A DNA stretch of 64,000 nt from Planctomycetaceae bacterium (GTDB lineage Bacteria; Planctomycetota; Planctomycetia; Planctomycetales; Planctomycetaceae): NCBI GenBank assembly GCA_020426505.1, contig JAGQPX010000030.1:1-64000 (forward strand), in the 5' to 3' direction. The position numbers and the translations under genes are program-made. The notes under the pieces were generated by a model. It was given only the letters and a program-made list of their open reading frames with translations, had not been told where the DNA came from and did not search any database. Within the stretch, counting starts at the first letter, position 1. Every line of letters starts with the position of its first letter. Below are positions 51,831 through 61,186 of the stretch, piece by piece.

Positions 51831-53771
51831 TTATTCGTTCACCGCTTGTCCTGTTGATCGATAGAAGTATTTCCGCACCAGATGCTCGGGAGGGGCTGGA
51901 GTGATCGGCGTGACGATCAGCACGCCGAGCAAGCTGGCGGCGAGGCCGATCACGACGGGAGAGAACCCGAACAGCAGATAAGGCTGCACGAACTCGCCGT
52001 AAATCTGCCAGCCGACAACGTGCATGCCGAGATGAGCACCGAAGCCGCCCATCATCCCGGCGAGACAGCCGAGCATGTTCGAGCGTGGCCAGTACAGCAT
52101 TGAGGCCACCGGGAACAGGAACGCGGCTGCAAGCCCGCTCCCCACGTACACAATAATGTCCTGCAGGAACTGAGGCGGGTTGACCGCTCCGATCAATGCG
52201 ATCAGCCCCACCACCAGTGTGGCCAGATAGCTGAGCCACTTCATGGTTTTCTCGCTGGCGTTTGGGCTGATGTTTCGCTGGTAGATGTCACGCACCAGCG
52301 ACGAGGAGACGACCAGCAGGAAGCTGTCGACTGTCGACATCACCGCTGCAAAGGGGGCCGCAAGCAGCAATCCAGCCAGCCATCCCATCCCCACATTCTC
52401 GGTGAGGAAGATGGCCATGTGCGGCATGATTTCGTCAGCCTCCCCCTCCATTCCTGGTAACAGAATTCTGGCACAACAGAAGATCACAACCAGCGGAAAG
52501 TAGATCAACGAAAAGTAGAAGGTCACCGTCACGATCGACCATCGGAGTGTTTTCGTGTCCTTGAACGCCATCAATCGCACCATGTACTGCGGCTGACCGC
52601 TACCACTGATAGCCCACATAAAGAAGAACGAAATGGCAACTCCCAGGGGGAGAAACCCACCCTCACTGGATAAATCCGTTCCGGGGCCGGTGACGTATGC
52701 CCCACGACCATCTTTGCCGGGTGTCTTGTCCTCGGTCTTGGCACCGATCGTGGACCAGGTCGAGTCTGCGGACGCACTGGCGATCTGCTCCTGATCACGA
52801 ATGACCTCGACGGTTGCACTGATCGTCGGTTGATCGCTGGTGAGTGAAACTTCATGCAGCACGCGATACAGCTTGGGGTCTTCAGTGTCATTTGGATTGA
52901 TGAAGTCTCCCTGCTTGATCGTGACTGGTTCATCCAGCGGCGCATCACCCTGCCACTCCAACGAGACCCGAGTTTGTGCGGCCATCTGACGGGTCGCGTT
53001 CTCCAGACCTCCCACTTCGTACAAGGCAAGCGGCAGCATGATCAGCACGCCGCCGACCATCACGATGCCCTGCATCACGTCGGTCCAGACAACTGCGTGA
53101 AAGCCTCCATAGGTAGTGTACACGACAACCGCGAGGCCAAACGTCAGCAAACACAACAGGTAGGCTCCGTCGACATAGCCTCCGTCCGACGTCTGGAGGA
53201 AACCCCACTCCGGCATGTGATTCGTCATCCAAGCGGCGCTCGACTGGAACGCGTTGACGTCCTGAACCAGCGACTTGAGAATCAGACTTCCCGCTTTGAA
53301 CTGGGCAACCAGATTGAACGCCATGAAGAACACGATCAGAGTGGTAGAAATCAGGCCGAAGATCGGGCTCTCGAATCGCTCTCGCAGGATGTCGGGGACT
53401 GTGATCGCACCAGCTCGTCTCGCCACCTGGTTGATCCGCTTGCCGAACAGGCCCATGCCACAGATCGGCACGACCATATAGCTGGCGATCCACAACGCAA
53501 GAATCCAGCCGTGCGTGTAGATCAGAGCGGGAAACCCGGTGAAACTGCCGCCGGAGGCACTGGTCGCAGCAAACGTCAGTGCGAAGGCCCACACCCCCAG
53601 TCCGCGACTCCCCAGGAAGTATTCGGTCAAGAATTCTTTCTCGTGCAGGAGGCGGTTCGCCGCCCATGCCAGCACAAACACGCCGACCATGTAGATCAGG
53701 AACGTAATGAGAGCCGCGTTACTGTCGGCAGCAAGCAGGGGAAGGAGCATGGTGAATCGGATTGTCGTCAA
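51831..53771 (-). CDS. Sodium:solute symporter family transporter
   Basis: This 646-residue protein of about 12-13 TM helices belongs to the SSS family, with AATSASGGSFTGFPALIY and YTTYGGFHAVVWTDVMQGIVM in the core. Solute is unknown; PanF- and proline-type carriers are the nearest pattern. A large extracytoplasmic insert (about residues 265-375, LEWQGDAPLDEPVTIKQGDF) separates two TM blocks and is not found in typical SSS carriers. Convergent with the Nudix gene, zero-base gap. Confidence 0.88.
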   Translation of the reverse strand: MTTIRFTMLLPLLAADSNAALITFLIYMVGVFVLAWAANRLLHEKEFLTEYFLGSRGLGVWAFALTFAATSASGGSFTGFPALIYTHGWILALWIASYMVVPICGMGLFGKRINQVARRAGAITVPDILRERFESPIFGLISTTLIVFFMAFNLVAQFKAGSLILKSLVQDVNAFQSSAAWMTNHMPEWGFLQTSDGGYVDGAYLLCLLTFGLAVVVYTTYGGFHAVVWTDVMQGIVMVGGVLIMLPLALYEVGGLENATRQMAAQTRVSLEWQGDAPLDEPVTIKQGDFINPNDTEDPKLYRVLHEVSLTSDQPTISATVEVIRDQEQIASASADSTWSTIGAKTEDKTPGKDGRGAYVTGPGTDLSSEGGFLPLGVAISFFFMWAISGSGQPQYMVRLMAFKDTKTLRWSIVTVTFYFSLIYFPLVVIFCCARILLPGMEGEADEIMPHMAIFLTENVGMGWLAGLLLAAPFAAVMSTVDSFLLVVSSSLVRDIYQRNISPNASEKTMKWLSYLATLVVGLIALIGAVNPPQFLQDIIVYVGSGLAAAFLFPVASMLYWPRSNMLGCLAGMMGGFGAHLGMHVVGWQIYGEFVQPYLLFGFSPVVIGLAASLLGVLIVTPITPAPPEHLVRKYFYRSTGQAVNE

Positions 53772-53801
53772 TCGTTAGTGTCAAGTGGGCTCAATGCTGT
53801 C

Positions 53802-53872
53802 GTAGCTGGATTCGCCAGAATTCAGACCTGTTGGATATCTCTTGTGGTCTGAACTCTGGCGAGTTCAGCGAC
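53802..53872. repeat. Hairpin repeat with 27-base arms
   Basis: GTAGCTGGATTCGCCAGAATTC... (53802-53828) pairs with ...GAACTCTGGCGAGTTCAGCGAC (53846-53872) at about 23 of 27 positions, loop 17 nt. It fills the gap between the symporter and kinase genes. The word family (TCTGGCGAGTTC) is one I recognise from other planctomycete intergenic DNA, though only one copy occurs here. Confidence 0.7.
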
Positions 53873-53912
53873 ATGAAAATCGTCATCGATGGTTACTGGT
53901 AATACGAGCGGC

Positions 53913-56186
53913 TCAACCAGCTGATCTCTGAGACCCGCCTCTCACAACCCGCAGCAGCGCGTCGAGGTCGGTCTGGAGATTCTGGAAGAACACAAAGTAG
54001 ACCACGGCGAGGCCCAAACTGCCACCCACACACAGCGAGAACACGATTGAAGCGGTCCCGTCCTCACTCCCGGCTGCAACCATCGTCAGTCCGCCGATCG
54101 CCAGCAACGGCACCGAGCCGGCAATCACGAGATAGATCGCCAGCCGACTCTTGAGATGTGACAACTCTCGCTCGTCTGTTTCATCCGGTGCCTGATGATG
54201 CAGGAATGCGGGGTAGATCGACCGAACCGCAAAGTAGGCCACGCCGAAGAACGGATATGCGACAGCCACCAACCCGCTTACAACCAGTGACGACACCCAG
54301 TGGATCGCATCCGGTGTATCGATCGGAATCGCCTGGATGTGCATGTAGATCGGATAGGTGAACCCGGCAATCGTCCATAACGCCAGACAGACCAGCGCAC
54401 ACCGCTCCGCAAGGCGCAGACATTCCCTGTGTAATCCGTGAGAGTCTCGTGATGGCGCGGTACCCGACTCAACGGTCTTCAATCCGCTGATGACTCGCCA
54501 AGAGAGCCAAATGATCAACAAGATGCCAACCGGGAAAGCGGTCCCGTTGATGACATTGACCAGTTGGTTGAACTTTTCCTTCGCGGTTTCATCCGGAAAG
54601 TGTTCGACGATCGTTTCCCAGACATAAGAGTTGTTGAACCACGCTGCCAGCGCATTCGGCAGCAGGTTCGCCATCAGGATTACCCACACACCCCAGCGGC
54701 GGAGTTTGACCTGCCAGCTGTTCGTGGGCGGATCGAGCAACTCACCAGCGCGTTGATCGAGGCAGAGGGCCAGTTGACCCGCCAGTTGACCCGCATCAGG
54801 CCAGCGTAGTTCTCGCTCCGGAGCCAGACACTTGCACAGCACGCGACGCAGGTTGGGAGGACAGTCGACCTTGGAAGCATCCAGCCGTTGTGGTTCGACA
54901 CCCCGCATGCGAATGTCCAGCATCGACTCGACGGCAGCGGCCCAGCCGCCGTCCATCTTGCCCTGATCGAATGGTCGTTCGCCGGTCAACAACTCCCACA
55001 ACATCACGCCCAGCGAGTAGACGTCACTACGGCCATCCAACTCGTCGGCTTGTCGCGCTCTTCCAGGGTGGGCAGCTTCGAGTTGCTCTGGCGACATGTA
55101 AGCGAGCGATCCCCCGAAGTAGGCCGCGGGCGTTGAGCCTTCGACCGAGTCGCTGAAGCTGATGTTAAAGTCGGCCAGCTTGGGGGCTCCTTCCGCAGAC
55201 AACAACACATTCGCCGGCTTAATGTCACGGTGCAGGACTCCTTTTGCGTGGGCGTAGTTCAGTCCCTCCGCCAGTCGTGACCCGATCCAGGCGACCGTCT
55301 CAGCCCATGACAACGACTGCAACTTGGCTCTCAACGGGGACTCGGTCGGTCGCACGTTGCCCCGACTCTCCAACTCTTCGTCAACAACATCCAGCAACAA
55401 CTGACCGCTGGTCGGTGGCGTCTCGCTTTTGCGGACCCGACTCGCCGCCTCCTGCAATGTTCCCCCGGAGAGGTACTGCATGTAGAGCAACCGCAGTCCC
55501 GACTCGGGCACCTCGTGCTGATCGAACACCCGTACGATGGCGTCGTGATCCAGTTGTGCGAGTGTTTGCGGCTCGGTTCCCCGGTTGGCAGAGACCTTCA
55601 GCGCGACCATTCTCTGCATCGACTTCTGCCGTGCGAGAAACACGCGGGCAAACGCACCTCGTCCCAACTCAAGCACCAGATCGAAGTCGTCGATCGTCGT
55701 GCCTGCCTCGACCGAGTCGAGCACTTTCATGTCGCTCGCCTTGGTGATCACGGTCGACTGATATTCGTCACCCCGCCCCAGCCATTGCTGGATCGTCTCT
55801 GCGTGCTGGGGGAACTCCTCGACGTATTCTTCGGGTTGAATGTTGAGCCCGGACTGCTTGCGAAAGTGAAACTCCTCATACAACAACTCGACCGGCGGTC
55901 CTTCCCGCAGTTCGGGATACTCGGTCACATACTCGCCCAGCCGCTTCGGCTCGCCACCGTGCACCCAACGGTACTCCAGATCGACCTTGATCAGCTCGAC
56001 GAGTACGAGCTTCCGCATTGAGGCATCGGCTGGCAGGTACTCATCAATGACCGGCGCATCCCCGTCCGCCTCCCACGCATCGACGAACTGCCCCACTGCA
56101 TCAGCCAGCAGCGAGAACGACGTCGCATACTCCTCATCAGGAGCACGTTCTGCTTCAGGGCGAGGCACGGACGATGAACTGACCAT
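53913..56186 (-). CDS. Serine/threonine protein kinase with C-terminal membrane bundle
   Basis: This 757-residue protein has an N-terminal helical region of about 165 residues (planctomycete type), a kinase domain (about 170-480) and about six TM helices (about 510-735). Kinase motifs are LGRGAFARVFLA (Gly-loop), VALKVS (Lys), LHRDIKPANVLLS (HRD) and LADFNISFSD, where the DFG Gly is Asn. YMSPEQLEA and SDVYSLGVMLWELLTGERPF complete the C-lobe. The Asp that binds Mg is kept, so activity is plausible; Gly to Asn at this position is known in some active kinases. The membrane part may sense a signal. It is divergent from a small membrane protein gene. Confidence 0.87.
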   Translation of the reverse strand: MVSSSSVPRPEAERAPDEEYATSFSLLADAVGQFVDAWEADGDAPVIDEYLPADASMRKLVLVELIKVDLEYRWVHGGEPKRLGEYVTEYPELREGPPVELLYEEFHFRKQSGLNIQPEEYVEEFPQHAETIQQWLGRGDEYQSTVITKASDMKVLDSVEAGTTIDDFDLVLELGRGAFARVFLARQKSMQRMVALKVSANRGTEPQTLAQLDHDAIVRVFDQHEVPESGLRLLYMQYLSGGTLQEAASRVRKSETPPTSGQLLLDVVDEELESRGNVRPTESPLRAKLQSLSWAETVAWIGSRLAEGLNYAHAKGVLHRDIKPANVLLSAEGAPKLADFNISFSDSVEGSTPAAYFGGSLAYMSPEQLEAAHPGRARQADELDGRSDVYSLGVMLWELLTGERPFDQGKMDGGWAAAVESMLDIRMRGVEPQRLDASKVDCPPNLRRVLCKCLAPERELRWPDAGQLAGQLALCLDQRAGELLDPPTNSWQVKLRRWGVWVILMANLLPNALAAWFNNSYVWETIVEHFPDETAKEKFNQLVNVINGTAFPVGILLIIWLSWRVISGLKTVESGTAPSRDSHGLHRECLRLAERCALVCLALWTIAGFTYPIYMHIQAIPIDTPDAIHWVSSLVVSGLVAVAYPFFGVAYFAVRSIYPAFLHHQAPDETDERELSHLKSRLAIYLVIAGSVPLLAIGGLTMVAAGSEDGTASIVFSLCVGGSLGLAVVYFVFFQNLQTDLDALLRVVRGGSQRSAG

Positions 56187-56326
56187 GAGTTCTCACAAGA
56201 GGATGTCACACAATGCCCGACGTCACCGCAGATGATAACACGGTGTCTTCGCCGAGAGGATGCTCATCGGCCGGTGAATCCTCTACAATCGGATGTCATG
56301 TTCTCAGCTCAAACGACCGTCTTACC

Positions 56327-56575
56327 ATGATTCCCAAGTTCCTGCTTCAGTATTTCAGTCGGCTCAGATTCCCGTGGCTGTTCGGTCTGACGGCTCTCCT
56401 CTTGGCGATCGATGCATTTGTATGGGATCCGCTTCCCTTCATGGACGAATTACTGCTGGGGCTCGTGACGTTGTTACTCGGCGCGTGGAGGGCCAAGAAG
56501 TCTGAGAGGTTCGCATCAAAACCTTCTCCCGAGCAATCCGAACCTGCACGCCTCGAAGAGCAACCTGATCCCTGA
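56327..56575 (+). CDS. Small two-helix membrane protein
   Basis: This 82-residue protein has a start segment MIPKFLLQYFSRLRFPWLF and two hydrophobic helices (FGLTALLLAIDAFVW and LLLGLVTLLLGAWRA), with a polar tail containing KPSPEQSEPARLEEQ. It probably sits in the inner membrane; its role is unknown. It is immediately upstream of a Tat-exported protein gene (30 bases). The ATG at 56327 is preferred to one at 56213 because of the membrane start. Confidence 0.6.
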   Translation: MIPKFLLQYFSRLRFPWLFGLTALLLAIDAFVWDPLPFMDELLLGLVTLLLGAWRAKKSERFASKPSPEQSEPARLEEQPDP

Positions 56576-56605
56576 CTAATGATCAACATACAAGAGGATT
56601 ACATC

Positions 56606-57889
56606 ATGATCGAATCTCGCGAACTCTCCCGGCGCTCACTCCTCAAGACGCTTCCGGCTGGTTTGATCCTCCCCTCGCTCGGTGGGGCCGCCTCTGCGGC
56701 CGACGACCAGACAATCAAAACCAAGCGGGTCGCAGCCGTCGTTACGCATTACACGCACAACTCGCATGCCGATGTCATCCTCACCAAGATCCTCGAAGGC
56801 TGGAAGCACGATGGCGGACCGGGTCCCAAGCTCGAACTGGTCTCGATGTACCTCGACCAGTTCCCCGACGGCGACATGGCCCGGCCGATGTCGAAGAAGC
56901 ACGGTGTGCCCATCTTCGACACGATCCCCGACGCGATCACACTCGGCACCGAGAGTATCCCGGTCGACGGTGTGATCTCGATCGGCGAGCACGGCGACTA
57001 TCCGTGGAACGAGAAGGGACAGCACCTCTACCCGCGTTATCGGTTCTTCAGTCAAATTGCAGACACCTTCGAGCAGTACGGCCGCGTTGTACCAGTCTTC
57101 AATGACAAGCACCTCAGCACCGTGTGGGTGGAGGGCCTGCAAATGTATCAGCGGGCAAAACGGCTCGGCATCCCGCTGATGGCCGGCTCGTCCATTCCCG
57201 TCTCCTACCGTAAGCCTGCTGTCTCGCTGCCGATGGGAAGCGACATCGAGGCCATTGTCGGCATCGGCTACAGCGGGCTCGACGTGTACGGATTCCATGC
57301 GCTCGAGTTCCTGCAGTGCTTCGCTGAGCGTCGACGCGGAGCCGAAGTCGGCGTCGAGTGGGTCGACTGTCTGCAAGGCGACGACATCTGGAAGGCAGTC
57401 GACGATGGCACTGTCAGCCAGGAACTCCTCGACGCTGCTCTCAAGGTCGTTCCGAAAGACGAAGGCCGCGACGTGCGATCGCTGGAAGGTGACGACGTCG
57501 CGTTGATCCTGTTCCAGTACCGGGATGGAGTGCTCGGCGCTCAGTTCATGCTGGCCGGTTATGCCCAGGGGAACGCGGTCGCCGTCAAGGCGAAGGGCCA
57601 ATCGTCCATCATCGCCACACACGCCGAGGAACGGGCTGAGCCTCGCTACCCACACTTCGCGTTTCTCACGAAGGGAATCGAACAGATGATGCTCTGGGGC
57701 CAACCCGTCTACCCGGTCGAACGCACCCTGCTCACCGGCGGCATCCTCGACCGGGCCTTGACGACGAGATTCCACGGAACCGGTCGCATCGACACACCCA
57801 AACTGGCGATCAAGTACGACCCGGTCGATTACCCCTACGCACAAGAGATGGACCTGCTCGACGATGAGTTGTTCCGCCCGCGCGGATAA
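56606..57889 (+). CDS. Tat-exported protein of unknown family (paralogue 2)
   Basis: This 427-residue protein has a twin-arginine-type signal (SRRSLLKTLPAGLILPSLGGA). The body matches paralogue 1 (46112) in several blocks: IGEHGDYP, YPRYRFFSQIAD, VPVFNDKHLS, AGSSIPVSYR, and FHALEFLQCFAERRRGAE. An AGAGGATTACATC ribosome site precedes the ATG at 56606. Common conserved His/Asp residues hint at a catalytic or metal site. No characterised relative is known to me. The two genes are about 10 kb apart on the same strand, which argues for duplication. Confidence 0.75.
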   Translation: MIESRELSRRSLLKTLPAGLILPSLGGAASAADDQTIKTKRVAAVVTHYTHNSHADVILTKILEGWKHDGGPGPKLELVSMYLDQFPDGDMARPMSKKHGVPIFDTIPDAITLGTESIPVDGVISIGEHGDYPWNEKGQHLYPRYRFFSQIADTFEQYGRVVPVFNDKHLSTVWVEGLQMYQRAKRLGIPLMAGSSIPVSYRKPAVSLPMGSDIEAIVGIGYSGLDVYGFHALEFLQCFAERRRGAEVGVEWVDCLQGDDIWKAVDDGTVSQELLDAALKVVPKDEGRDVRSLEGDDVALILFQYRDGVLGAQFMLAGYAQGNAVAVKAKGQSSIIATHAEERAEPRYPHFAFLTKGIEQMMLWGQPVYPVERTLLTGGILDRALTTRFHGTGRIDTPKLAIKYDPVDYPYAQEMDLLDDELFRPRG

Positions 57890-57909
57890 TCGGCCAACTC
57901 ACAACCATC

Positions 57910-57971
57910 GCTTGCGGCTTAGCGCGTCTCTCGACATCATTCGCGTGTTTCGGTCACGCTAAGCGGCAAGC
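57910..57971. repeat. GCTTGCGGCTTAGCG dyad, copy 2
   Basis: GCTTGCGGCTTAGCG (57910-57924) pairs with CGCTAAGCGGCAAGC (57957-57971) at 14 of 15 positions. A lone left arm lies at 35898. It fills the gap before the M81 peptidase gene. Confidence 0.65.
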
Positions 57972-58010
57972 CCCCGACGCGGATCGATCGCACGTTCGGG
58001 TGCGAATGAC

Positions 58011-59480
58011 TCAAAACTTATCTTCAAACGGGAACATCGGCCGACGGCGATGGTGATACTCGAGTGACATCACATCCGCGGTTGTGGCGCCGGGCGTGTT
58101 GACGCGGATCAGCTTGGGACAGACGGGTGCGTATGCTGCGATTGGCGCGTTCACTCCCTTGGCGACGATCACCTTGAACGAGCTGGGGTCAATGCCGAAG
58201 TCCGTCAATTGATGCAGGCTGAACGGCACCATCCGGCGTGAGGTGAGCATGACCGTCAGTCCCGTGTCGGCTATCACAATGGCTGTGCGTCCCTGATCGA
58301 AGTGCCGCATACCGCCGTGCCGCGCTTCGGGCTCCTCGAATTGGCCATCGGTCACGTCGTGGATAATGAATTTGGCGGTGAACGGTTCGCCGTGCAGATT
58401 ATCCGTCGTTCCGCCAACGCTTAACTGAACATAGTTGCCGATGCCTGCCTTCTCAGCATAATAGACCGCTTGCGGATCGTTGAGACAGATAAACGCATTG
58501 ACCTTTTGTCGATGCAGCTCATGGACGAGTGCCGTTCCATCGGCTGCCGAGCCGCCTCCAACGTTATCCCCCATGTCAAGCAGCAAGACGGGTGACTCGG
58601 GCGCGTCGATTGCCTGTTGCACTGCCGACTCGACATCGATCAGGTCAGCGACGAACTCATGCCGTCGTTCCCACATGACAGCTGCAAACTCGTTCGCCAA
58701 TTGTTGAGCCAGGTCACGATCGCCATCGGTCACGACGGCGAACGCAGATCCCATCTCGGGGACGTCGGCATAAGGGAAACCGAGAAACAAGCTCGTCGAG
58801 AGTACACCGGGGCGCGATCGCATCTCGGCGGCAAGTTCAAGCAGAGAGTGACACGGCTCTTCCTCGCTGCATTGCTTGTCGATGTTGATAAACAACGGCG
58901 GGAACACCGCCGCAGTGACCGGGCGAATCTCGCCGGCGAGCGTTCGCAACAACCGGTCAGCCGCCTCGATTCCTCGTGCCCGCTGGTCGATGTGTGGGTT
59001 TGTTCGATAGGCCGTAATTGCATCGACGGCAGCGATCATTTTCGGCGACAGATTCCCATGCGGGTCCGCCGTGCTGATGATCGGCACATCCGGCCCGACG
59101 ATCTCTCGGACCTTCGTCAGCCAGTCCCCATCGACATCCCGCACCGTCTTACTGACCGTCGCCCCATGCGGCGCGACGAGCAGACCGTCGAGCGTGCCTG
59201 CACCGCGAAGTTCTCGGAGCAACTCATCCAACAGAGCTGCGTATGTCTCATCGGTCACTGTCCCAAACGGTAACGCACGCGCCGCGAACAACGGGACGAC
59301 TTCGTGATCCGTCTCTTCCAGTTTCTCGAAAAACCCGCCGACCTCGTGATCGGTCCCGGCAAAGTGAGTCTGAACGTCATCACCGAAGACGATGAGATTC
59401 TCAACGAAGTGGTCGATCGTCGTCGGCTCGCTGATGAACGTGTTGGTCTCTTGCAGCAGTGCGATGATGCCGATACGCAT
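58011..59480 (-). CDS. M81-family (MlrC-like) metallopeptidase
   Basis: This 489-residue protein shows the M81/MlrC pattern: IIALLQETNTF at the start, VAPHGATVS, STADPHGNLSPKMI, AYRTNPHIDQRARG, LLLDMGDNVGGGS, and MRHFDQGRTAIV near the end. In Sphingomonads MlrC degrades the linear tetrapeptide from microcystin; in other organisms it is a peptidase or amidase of unknown substrate. No signal peptide, so cytoplasmic. The His/Asp residues in these blocks are presumed zinc ligands. No mlrA/B genes are present. Confidence 0.85.
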   Translation of the reverse strand: MRIGIIALLQETNTFISEPTTIDHFVENLIVFGDDVQTHFAGTDHEVGGFFEKLEETDHEVVPLFAARALPFGTVTDETYAALLDELLRELRGAGTLDGLLVAPHGATVSKTVRDVDGDWLTKVREIVGPDVPIISTADPHGNLSPKMIAAVDAITAYRTNPHIDQRARGIEAADRLLRTLAGEIRPVTAAVFPPLFINIDKQCSEEEPCHSLLELAAEMRSRPGVLSTSLFLGFPYADVPEMGSAFAVVTDGDRDLAQQLANEFAAVMWERRHEFVADLIDVESAVQQAIDAPESPVLLLDMGDNVGGGSAADGTALVHELHRQKVNAFICLNDPQAVYYAEKAGIGNYVQLSVGGTTDNLHGEPFTAKFIIHDVTDGQFEEPEARHGGMRHFDQGRTAIVIADTGLTVMLTSRRMVPFSLHQLTDFGIDPSSFKVIVAKGVNAPIAAYAPVCPKLIRVNTPGATTADVMSLEYHHRRRPMFPFEDKF

Positions 59481-59527
59481 GGTGAATGATCTGTGAGTTG
59501 GAGAGCGATTGTCAGATGATCAAACAA

Positions 59528-59617
59528 AACCACGGATCACACGGATTTCACAGATGGGCTCTTGGTTGCTCACGGTCTTCACAACAAATCCGTGTCATCC
59601 GTGAAATCTGTGGGTTT
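59528..59617. repeat. CCACGGAT-word dyad repeat, copy 3
   Basis: AACCACGGATCACACGGATT on the left and CCGTGTCATCCGTGAAATCTGTGGGTTT on the right form an imperfect hairpin between the M81 and oxidoreductase genes. Copies at 13705 and 16618 share the words. Confidence 0.75.
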
Positions 59618-59660
59618 CATTCTTACCTCTCTAAAACGATGCGAGCCGCAATAAGTCTTG

Positions 59661-61031
<1,371 letters not shown>

Positions 61032-61186
61032 GGAATTCTCCTTCTCGTTTGAGAATCGTCGGCGAGCAAGGCACAATAGGGGCACACGCATCAGCTTGAC
61101 GACCGAGCCATCGATCAGCAAGTTCGACGCGTCCCCGCCGGATGACTCTCCTCACAACTCATTCCTGCCCTGCCTGGAGGCCCGTG

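Noticed and set aside
52854-53852. 332-codon plus-strand frame
   Set aside because: It is antisense to the symporter TM region and full of His/Arg/Gln, as expected for the complement of membrane-protein codons.
56636-57844. 402-codon minus-strand frame
   Set aside because: It is antisense to the Tat-exported paralogue 2, which has a signal and blocks conserved with a second copy.
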